Shown: piece after piece, positions 58,666-64,000 of the stretch
Layout: the number at the start of each line of letters is the position of its first letter
Position numbering within the stretch: the stretch's first letter is position 1
Assembly: GCA_018268895.1 (NCBI GenBank)
Contig: JAFDVP010000012.1
Coordinates: 1 to 64,000, forward strand
Reading direction: 5' to 3'
DNA length: 64,000 nucleotides
Source: Acidobacteriota bacterium
Lineage (GTDB): Bacteria > Acidobacteriota > Terriglobia > Terriglobales > Acidobacteriaceae
Made by a program: the position numbers and the translations under genes
Notes under the pieces: generated by a model
What the model saw: the letters and a program-made list of their open reading frames with translations, nothing else
What the model was told of the DNA's origin: nothing
The model's database searches: none

Positions 58666-58729
58666 CTTTTCAAGACCCCGAGATAGCGGTTGCGATGCGT
58701 TGGAGGCCCAGGGGAGATACGCCTGTTCT

Positions 58730-59560
58730 TCAGACGGCATGGACTGAGATCAGCAGGACCGTGATGTTATCTCCGCCGCCATTCTCGTTGGCGGCGTCGA
58801 CCAACGCCTTGCAGGCGGTGTGCAGGTCGGATTTCTTTGGGCTTTGCGGAATGTCGCTCAGTATCCCGGCAATCGCCTCGTCGGTCAGCTCACGGTTGAG
58901 TCCATCGGAGGCCAGCAGGTAGAGATCGCCGGCGTGAGGGCGATGGCCGTGGATCTCAGGCTCGACCGTGGTCTGCGAACCGACGGCGCGGGTGATCAGG
59001 TTGCGCATGGGGGACTCTGCCGCCTGCTGCGCCGTGATCTGTCCGGCGCGAAGCTGCTCCTCCACCAGCGAGTGGTCGCGCGTGAGCAGCTTGAGGTTGC
59101 CGCGCCGTTTCAAATAGCAACGGCTGTCTCCCACATGCACCAGCCACAACGTTGGCGGGTCGGTGGCACGCGCATTGGTATGGTTGCGCGCGCTGCGCTT
59201 CGGGCCTGTCTCTTCGCCCCGGGCGACGATGGGCGCATGAAGCAGGCCGACAAGCGTCGTTCCCATGCCGGTAAGCTGCGGGGTCTGACGCGCCTGTTGA
59301 TAGATGGCCTGGTTGGCTGCCTGTACGGCGGCGTCGATGCGCGACTGCACGCGCGTATGCGGCGTTCCGTTGGGGGCCAGATGAGCAAGAAAGGTCTCGA
59401 CCGCGAGATGGCTTGCCACCTCGCCTCCGGCTGCGCCTCCCATGCCGTCGCAGACGACATACGCATCGGACGAGGGCGATGCCGCGCACGCATCCTCATT
59501 GGCGCGGCGGACCCGGCCTTTGTCGGAGAGCATGGCGTAGATGAGCTTGTTGGCTGCCAA
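58730..59560 (-). CDS. PP2C-family protein serine/threonine phosphatase
   Basis: 276 residues when started at TTG 59560 (ATG 59533 cuts into the first strand; longer readings are not family-like). MLSDKGRVRRANEDAC, YVVCDGMGGAAGGEVASHLAV, GMGTTLVGLL, LVHVGDSRCYLKRRGNLKLLTRDHSLVEEQL, LYLLASDGLN, and NENGGGDNITVLLI supply the eleven PP2C motifs with the metal Asp residues. Usually partners a Ser/Thr kinase of the Hanks type; none is next to it. No membrane span or sensory domain, so soluble. Divergent from methyltransferase gene. Confidence 0.9.
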   Translation of the reverse strand: MAANKLIYAMLSDKGRVRRANEDACAASPSSDAYVVCDGMGGAAGGEVASHLAVETFLAHLAPNGTPHTRVQSRIDAAVQAANQAIYQQARQTPQLTGMGTTLVGLLHAPIVARGEETGPKRSARNHTNARATDPPTLWLVHVGDSRCYLKRRGNLKLLTRDHSLVEEQLRAGQITAQQAAESPMRNLITRAVGSQTTVEPEIHGHRPHAGDLYLLASDGLNRELTDEAIAGILSDIPQSPKKSDLHTACKALVDAANENGGGDNITVLLISVHAV

Positions 59561-59650
59561 TCGAAAAAATCTGTCCGCAGAAAACAATACACGGATAGTC
59601 TGCGGCGTCAAAGGCTGCGTTAGTGTTATTGAGAAGACGAAAGGAATGGG

Positions 59651-60487
59651 ATGGACCAGGGTGGGAACCGGATCCTTCCAGGCGACAACCTGAAGGCTCT
59701 GAAGAAGATGGAGAGCGGATCGGTGAATCTGATCTATGTCGACCCTCCGTTCAATACGGGAAGACAGCAGAAGCGCCCGCAGATCAAGACCGTGCGCGAT
59801 GAAAACGGCGACCGCGTGGGCTTTGGAGGCCACCGCTACCGTACCGAGCTGGTCACCGGAAGCCGGGCCGGGGCGGGCTATCGCGACTGCTTCGACGACT
59901 TTACCGGTTTCCTGCGGCCGCGCATGGAGGAGGCTCACCGCATCCTGTCCGCAACCGGCTCGCTGTTTTTCCACATCGACTACCGCGAGGTGCACTACTG
60001 CAAGGTGATGCTCGACGAGATCTTCGGCCGCGAGTGCTTTCAGAACGAGATCATCTGGGCCTACGACTACGGCGCTCGCGCAAAGAAGAAATGGCCCGCC
60101 AAGCACGACAACATTCTTTGGTACACGAAAGATCCGGAGCGCTACACCTTCAACCTCGACGAGTGTGACCGCATCCCCTACATGGCCCCCGGCCTGGTGG
60201 GGGAGGAGAAGGCCGCCCGCGGCAAGACGCCGACCGACGTCTGGTGGCACACCATCGTCTCGCCGACCGGCAAGGAGAAGACCGGCTACGCCACGCAGAA
60301 GCCGCTGGGAATACTTGAGCGGATCGTGAAGGTGCACACCAATCCCGGCGAGACGGTGCTCGACTTCTTCGCCGGCAGCGGGACGACAGGCGAGGCGGCG
60401 GCAAAGTGCGATCGCCAGTTCGTGCTGGTCGACGAGAGCAAGGAAGCGATCAAAGTGATGCGCCGCAGGCTGAAGAAATATCTGTGA
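59651..60487 (+). CDS. site-specific DNA methyltransferase, beta class, orphan
   Basis: 278 residues. Catalytic motif IV DPPFNTG at 31-37 (adenine- or N4-cytosine type) precedes the S-adenosylmethionine motif I DFFAGSGTTGE at about 238-248, an order typical of beta-class enzymes (CcrM, M.HinfI-like). Between them are FLRPRMEEAHRIL and GSLFFHIDYREVHYCKVMLDEIFG, and EIIWAYDYGARAKKKWPAKHDNILWY, the target recognition part. No restriction gene is visible on either side, so it looks like an orphan with a possible regulatory role in DNA methylation. Compact; lacks the CcrM C-terminal extension. Confidence 0.88.
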   Translation: MDQGGNRILPGDNLKALKKMESGSVNLIYVDPPFNTGRQQKRPQIKTVRDENGDRVGFGGHRYRTELVTGSRAGAGYRDCFDDFTGFLRPRMEEAHRILSATGSLFFHIDYREVHYCKVMLDEIFGRECFQNEIIWAYDYGARAKKKWPAKHDNILWYTKDPERYTFNLDECDRIPYMAPGLVGEEKAARGKTPTDVWWHTIVSPTGKEKTGYATQKPLGILERIVKVHTNPGETVLDFFAGSGTTGEAAAKCDRQFVLVDESKEAIKVMRRRLKKYL

Positions 60488-60493
60488 TGCTGA

Positions 60494-61411
60494 TTACGTT
60501 CCGACTGCCTTGAACCCATAGGTCTCGTAGTGCGTCGTCATCCTGCCGTTGGCGACGTTCACCACAGTGAAGCCCTCGGGCGTGCCCATGCGGGCGCCCT
60601 TCCACCAGTTGCCGCAGATCGCTCCGCTGGTGACGTAGTTGATCCCCTTGTACTCCACGTTCTCGTTGATATGCGTGTGTCCCTGGAGGACGCCAATGAC
60701 GTTGCGACCTGCGAAGAGATCAACCGCCTCGTTGGCGTTGGCCACCGTCAGCGTATGGCGGGACGAAGGTTTGAGCGGCTCGGGAATGTACGAAGCGAAG
60801 GCCGACACCAGCGGCATGTGCACCGAGACGATGATCGGCGTCCCCTGCGGTAACGCGGCGAGATCGGCCTTCAGCCATGCGAGCTGTTCCGCATCGATAC
60901 GTCCCTCGTAGGCGTGGTCGTCGGTGATGCCGATCGAGTCGAGCACGATGATGTGGTGCCCCTTGTGGTCGAAACTGTAATACCGCTTGCCGAAGCGGTC
61001 CTCAAAGAGCTTCTTGCCGTAGAGCGGATCGGTCGGAGCGATCCCACTCGCCGGATAGATACCGAGCACATCGTGATTGCCCACCGTGTGATAGACCTTG
61101 AGCCCCAGGTCCTGCTCCGTCTTCGCATACAGGTCGAACAACTGCAACGCGCGCTGCTTCGGCACGCCGAGCGCGTCGAAGACGTGGTCGCCGCCGTTGA
61201 TGGCGAAGTCCGCCTTGAAGGTTCGCGCCTTCTTCATCGCCATGTCGGTGCCGACGACGCCGTTCAGCTCCGGCTGAAGGTGCGCGTCGGTGATGAAGAC
61301 AAACGAAAATGGTTCGACCTTCGCCGGTGCTGCGAAGAGATGCGTCGGAGCCGCAGCTGCTGCGCCGGCGGCTCCCAGGAGTGCGAGGAACTCTCTGCGG
61401 GTCGTATTCAC
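60494..61411 (-). CDS. Tat-exported metallophosphoesterase
   Basis: 305 residues. Twin-arginine signal MNTTRREFLALLGAAGAAAAAPTHLFAAP. Calcineurin-type motifs: FITDAHLQPE, INGGDHVFDAL, TVGNHDVLG, IVSVHMPL and LQGHTHINE, giving the dinuclear metal centre. Likely phosphodiesterase or phosphomonoesterase of the periplasm; substrate unknown. Convergent with methyltransferase gene; divergent from the VKOR gene. Confidence 0.9.
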   Translation of the reverse strand: MNTTRREFLALLGAAGAAAAAPTHLFAAPAKVEPFSFVFITDAHLQPELNGVVGTDMAMKKARTFKADFAINGGDHVFDALGVPKQRALQLFDLYAKTEQDLGLKVYHTVGNHDVLGIYPASGIAPTDPLYGKKLFEDRFGKRYYSFDHKGHHIIVLDSIGITDDHAYEGRIDAEQLAWLKADLAALPQGTPIIVSVHMPLVSAFASYIPEPLKPSSRHTLTVANANEAVDLFAGRNVIGVLQGHTHINENVEYKGINYVTSGAICGNWWKGARMGTPEGFTVVNVANGRMTTHYETYGFKAVGT

Positions 61412-61491
61412 GCGCCTATTTTAGCTCTCCCATGTGACGGGATGAAAAACCTGCCGCCTGAAAACCCGCCCGCGCATCGTAGAATCGAGCG

Positions 61492-61956
61492 ATGAAGTAT
61501 CTCGTGGCTCTTCTGGCCTTTGCAGGTATTGTCGTCGCCTCGATGGCGCTGCATGTGCACTACATGGATCCTTCCCAGGCTCCGCCCTGCGCCGTCACCG
61601 AGAAGTTCGATTGCGGCGCGGTCAATCACAGCCGGTTTGCCGTCTTCCCTCCGCGCACCTTCGACGAAGCTCCCACCGGCGGCCATCACATTCCGGTCGC
61701 GACGCTGGGCATCGTAGGCTATGCGCTGATCGCGATCCTCGCGCTTGCCGGATACTGGCGGCTCACCTTTCTTGCGTCGCTCGCCGGGTTCATGTGCGCG
61801 GGATTTCTCAGCTATCTTGAGGCCTACGTTCTTGAGAAGTGGTGCATCTACTGCCTGTGGTCGCAGGGCATCGTCACCGCAATCTTTCTTGTGACCTCGG
61901 CCGTGCTCGCCATGCAGTGGATACAGTCGCGCCGCTTGAACACAACGGAAAGGTAG
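61492..61956 (+). CDS. vitamin K epoxide reductase (VKOR)-like disulfide redox protein
   Basis: 154 residues, four membrane segments. Cys33 and Cys41 in the first loop (PPCAVTEKFDCGAVNHS) and Cys118-x2-Cys121 (EKWCIYCLW) form the four-cysteine relay typical of bacterial VKOR. Replaces DsbB: re-oxidises a periplasmic thiol oxidase by passing electrons to quinones. No fused or adjacent thioredoxin-like domain is seen, so the partner is elsewhere. Precedes a small coiled-coil membrane protein by 12 bases. Confidence 0.9.
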   Translation: MKYLVALLAFAGIVVASMALHVHYMDPSQAPPCAVTEKFDCGAVNHSRFAVFPPRTFDEAPTGGHHIPVATLGIVGYALIAILALAGYWRLTFLASLAGFMCAGFLSYLEAYVLEKWCIYCLWSQGIVTAIFLVTSAVLAMQWIQSRRLNTTER

Positions 61957-61968
61957 ACGAAGAGACGC

Positions 61969-62361
61969 ATGTGGCCCAAGGTCCTGATGCAATTGTTTGA
62001 GCTTTTACCGCACGTCACCCGCCTTGTGCCGGTCGCGGACCGCTACTTCTCGGCCAAGGCCGCCAGCGAGAGCGCCAACGAGGCCGCCTTCGCGGCGATG
62101 GCCGATGGCGTCCGCGGCGATCTCGGCCAGGTCGCGGCCGCCCATGCGGGCCTCTACCGCAAGCTGCAGGAGCAGGGCAGCCAGATCGCCGTCCTCTCCG
62201 AAGATGTGCGTATCGCCCGGGCTTCGGCGGAGCAGAGCGAGCGGCGTGTGCAATCGCTGACGGCAAAGGTCGACTCGCTCGGTCTCTGGCTGAAGCTCAG
62301 CACCGGCCTCGTCGTCGTCCTTCTGGCGCTGGTCGTCGTTCTGTTGGTGCGCAGCCACTAA
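61969..62361 (+). CDS. coiled-coil tail-anchored membrane protein of unknown role
   Basis: 130 residues. Amphipathic N-terminus MWPKVLMQLFELLPHV, a helical central segment (RRVQSLTAKVDSL and similar heptads, about 55-100), and a C-terminal membrane span (TGLVVVLLALVVVLLVR). The pattern of an alpha-helical rod with a C-terminal tail anchor. No known family. Lies between VKOR and mqnC, 13 and 31 bases apart, so possibly co-transcribed. Confidence 0.75.
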   Translation: MWPKVLMQLFELLPHVTRLVPVADRYFSAKAASESANEAAFAAMADGVRGDLGQVAAAHAGLYRKLQEQGSQIAVLSEDVRIARASAEQSERRVQSLTAKVDSLGLWLKLSTGLVVVLLALVVVLLVRSH

Positions 62362-62391
62362 GCGTAGCCGCTTCCGGCGTAAAATAGGTTC

Positions 62392-63438
62392 ATGGGTATC
62401 AGCCGCGAACAGGCGCTCGACTGCTTCAGAAGCGATGACTTGATTGGGATCGGCATGGAGGCCGACGCGGTGCGCCGCCGCCTGCATCCCGAGGGCGTGG
62501 TCAGCTACATCATCGACCGCAATATCAACTACACGAACTTCTGCACCGAGTACTGCACGTTTTGTGCTTTTTATCGTCCGCTGAACGGAAAGATGGCCGC
62601 CGAAGGCTACATCCTCGATTTCGAGACGATCTACGACAAGATCCGCGAGACCGAGGAGATGGGCGGCACCGGCGTGCTGATGCAGGGTGGCCTGCATCCC
62701 GACCTGAAGATCGACTGGTTCGAGCGCCTCTTTCGCGGAATCCGCGAGCGTTTCCCCAGCATCTGGCTGCACTGCCTCTCGGCGAGCGAGATCCTTGCCA
62801 TCGCCGAGTACTCCGAGCTGAGCCTGCGCGACACCATCATGCGCCTGCGCGATGCCGGATTGCAGTCGATCCCCGGCGGCGGAGCGGAGATCCTCGACGA
62901 CGAGGTGCGTCACCGCATCGCACGGCTGAAATGCAAGACGCAGGATTGGGTGGACGTCCACCGCACCGCCCACGAGCTTGGTATGCGCACCACCGCGACG
63001 ATGATGTTTGGCGTCGGCGAGACCTTCGAGCAGCGCATGAACCACTTCGAGGTCGTGCGCCGCCTGCAGGAAGAGACCGGCGGCTTCACCGCCTTCATCC
63101 CCTGGAGCTTCCAGCCGCACAACACCGCGCTCGGCGGCCGCGGATGGGACGAGGCCACCTCGGTCGAGTACCTCAAGACGCTGGCCATCTCGCGCATGGT
63201 CCTCGACAACATCGAGAACGTGCAGGCAAGTTGGGTGACGCAGGGCCTCAAGGTGCTCCAGATGGGACTGCGCTTCGGCGGCAACGACGTCGGCTCGGTG
63301 ATGCTCGAGGAAAACGTAGTCAAGGCCGCCGGAACCTCCAACTGCACCACCGAGGAGGAGCTGCGGCGGATTATCCGCGATGCGGGATTCAAACCCGTGC
63401 AGCGCGACACGCTGTACCGGACGATGTTCCTGAACTAG
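62392..63438 (+). CDS. mqnC: cyclic dehypoxanthinyl futalosine synthase (menaquinone)
   Basis: 348 residues. Radical SAM enzyme of the futalosine pathway. NYTNFCTEYCTFCAFYR has Cys51, Cys55 and Cys58, the CxxxCxxC iron-sulfur ligands. Further: GTGVLMQGGLHPDLKIDWFERL, LSLRDTIMRLRDAGLQSIPGGGAEILDDEVR and FIPWSFQPHNTAL. Cyclises dehypoxanthine futalosine, so the bacterium probably makes menaquinone by this route and not by the o-succinylbenzoate path. MqnC has its own family length here (about 350). Confidence 0.95.
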   Translation: MGISREQALDCFRSDDLIGIGMEADAVRRRLHPEGVVSYIIDRNINYTNFCTEYCTFCAFYRPLNGKMAAEGYILDFETIYDKIRETEEMGGTGVLMQGGLHPDLKIDWFERLFRGIRERFPSIWLHCLSASEILAIAEYSELSLRDTIMRLRDAGLQSIPGGGAEILDDEVRHRIARLKCKTQDWVDVHRTAHELGMRTTATMMFGVGETFEQRMNHFEVVRRLQEETGGFTAFIPWSFQPHNTALGGRGWDEATSVEYLKTLAISRMVLDNIENVQASWVTQGLKVLQMGLRFGGNDVGSVMLEENVVKAAGTSNCTTEEELRRIIRDAGFKPVQRDTLYRTMFLN

Positions 63439-63518
63439 CTTCTAATCATTCATTTAGATAAGAGTCTCTAACCCCCTCCCGCAATCTATCTGATATTCTG
63501 ATATTCAGAGGTTCTGCC

Positions 63519-63890
63519 ATGGAGACGGTCAAAATGGGCAAGCGGGGGACGCTGGTTCTCCCGGCAAAGCTTCGCAAGCAGTTCGGGCTTGAAGATGGTT
63601 CTCTGCTGGTTACGGAAGTAAAAGAGGGCGAGATCCGGCTCCGTCCAGCCGTTGCGTATGAGGTGGAGATTTACACGCCAGAGCGCAAGGCCGAGCTTCT
63701 GCTGAACAGCGCCATGACGAAGGAAGAGTGGGACGAGATTGCCCTTGATATACGGTCGTGGGGCCTTGATCCGATGAATATTCCCGGAGTGGATCGAGAC
63801 CAGCGAGAGAAGCTGCGTACAGACAAGGAATGGTCTGAACGGGTGCGTCAGGCAAAAGCCGACTCTGCAAAGGCCAGACGTAGTGTCTGA
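63519..63890 (+). CDS. AbrB/SpoVT-type antitoxin, VapB-like
   Basis: 123 residues. N-terminal swapped-hairpin DNA-binding domain: KMGKRGTLVLPAKLRKQFGLEDGSLLVTEVKEGEIRLRPA. C-terminal charged helix (SERVRQAKADSAKARRSV) probably neutralises the toxin. The following PIN gene starts inside this gene (GTG 63883 before the TGA at 63888-63890), the usual antitoxin-toxin layout. Not followed by other genes in view. Confidence 0.85.
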   Translation: METVKMGKRGTLVLPAKLRKQFGLEDGSLLVTEVKEGEIRLRPAVAYEVEIYTPERKAELLLNSAMTKEEWDEIALDIRSWGLDPMNIPGVDRDQREKLRTDKEWSERVRQAKADSAKARRSV

Positions 63891-64000
63891 GTTCGCTCAC
63901 CTTAACGCATATCTCGACGCGAATGTCTTATTTTCAGCCTCGCACTCGCCCGCGAGCCGTCTTTTGCAGCTATGGCAGTTGATGAATCTGTCACTGACTA
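63883..64000 (+). CDS. PIN-domain toxin, VapC-like, 5' part only
   Basis: Reading from GTG 63883 gives AYLDANVLFSASHSPASRLLQLWQL within 39 visible codons, the start of a PIN ribonuclease with its first metal-binding Asp (LDANV). It overlaps the antitoxin gene by eight bases and continues past the window end. Expected to cut RNA when free of antitoxin. Confidence 0.85.
   Translation, partial: MSEFAHLNAYLDANVLFSASHSPASRLLQLWQLMNLSLT

Noticed and set aside
59561..60337. Extended N-terminus of the PP2C gene
   Set aside because: Would overlap the methyltransferase gene and is not PP2C-like. The family normally starts close to LSDKGRVRRANED.
1..64000. CRISPR array, prophage or complete insertion sequence
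   Set aside because: No regularly spaced repeats, cas genes, integrase, transposase or phage structural genes were found.

Overview
The window is a compact, GC-rich bacterial chromosome segment with about 64 credible protein genes, one tRNA and a few short dispersed repeats. It looks like an acidobacterium of the Terriglobia/Acidobacteriaceae type (Terriglobus, Granulicella, Edaphobacter and relatives). This is inferred from the gene mix: a Gram-negative envelope (KDO activation, CtpA-type PDZ protein, SPOR protein, PBP1A), futalosine-pathway menaquinone synthesis (MqnC), long tandem-domain ThyX, a PQQ dehydrogenase with an embedded cytochrome c, a PEP-CTERM protein, DUF1844, and short repeats beginning TGTCATCCTGAGCGAAG. 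No phage, complete IS, rRNA or CRISPR array was found.

Layout. 1-5.7 kb: the 5' part of a secreted RHS-like protein with a companion secreted protein, a secreted PHP-domain phosphoesterase, and a HemD-GAF-ANTAR fusion regulator. 5.8-10.2 kb: a TPR-CHAT protease, an ECF sigma factor and a zinc-finger membrane anti-sigma-like protein with TPR-like repeats. 10.2-12.8 kb: lycopene-cyclase-like protein, slipin, SPOR protein. 12.8-17.5 kb: a tight minus-strand operon mgtC, dapF-like, ldcA, mpl, plsC for peptidoglycan recycling, in which the DapF-like protein has serine at both catalytic cysteine positions. 17.5-22.6 kb: membrane glycosyltransferase, PfkB kinase, MTA phosphorylase, secreted gluzincin-like protein. 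22.7-26.2 kb: ygfZ, DUF1844, MBL hydrolase, ribF. 26.2-30.3 kb: PBP1A, an S41/PDZ protein that has lost its Ser/Lys dyad, tRNA-Met.

30.4-37.3 kb: an amber-interrupted small zinc-protein gene, kdsB (apparently starting at ATT), HAD hydrolase, phosphohexomutase, mannose-1-phosphate guanylyltransferase, aminotransferase, and a secreted RraA-like protein. 37.3-43.5 kb: a 38-bp palindrome flanked by 8-bp direct repeats, a beta-helix protein, the PQQ dehydrogenase, a propeller protein and coaD. 43.6-47.5 kb: a second ECF sigma/anti-sigma/Spy-like module, acetate transporter, recA. 47.5-55 kb: dienelactone hydrolase, CAP protein, thyX, fabG, GNAT, XRE regulator, rhomboid protease. 55-64 kb: WalJ-like MBL protein, PEP-CTERM protein, MaoC and 3-hydroxyacyl-CoA dehydrogenase, PP2C phosphatase, an orphan adenine-type methyltransferase, Tat phosphoesterase, VKOR, mqnC, and a VapBC-type pair cut by the window end.

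The main themes are envelope construction and recycling, nucleotide-sugar supply and extracytoplasmic signalling. The best candidates for undescribed biology are the Ser/Ser DapF paralogue inside a recycling operon, the dyad-less CtpA, the HemD-GAF-ANTAR fusion, the two apparent ATT starts, and the miniature palindromic insertion.
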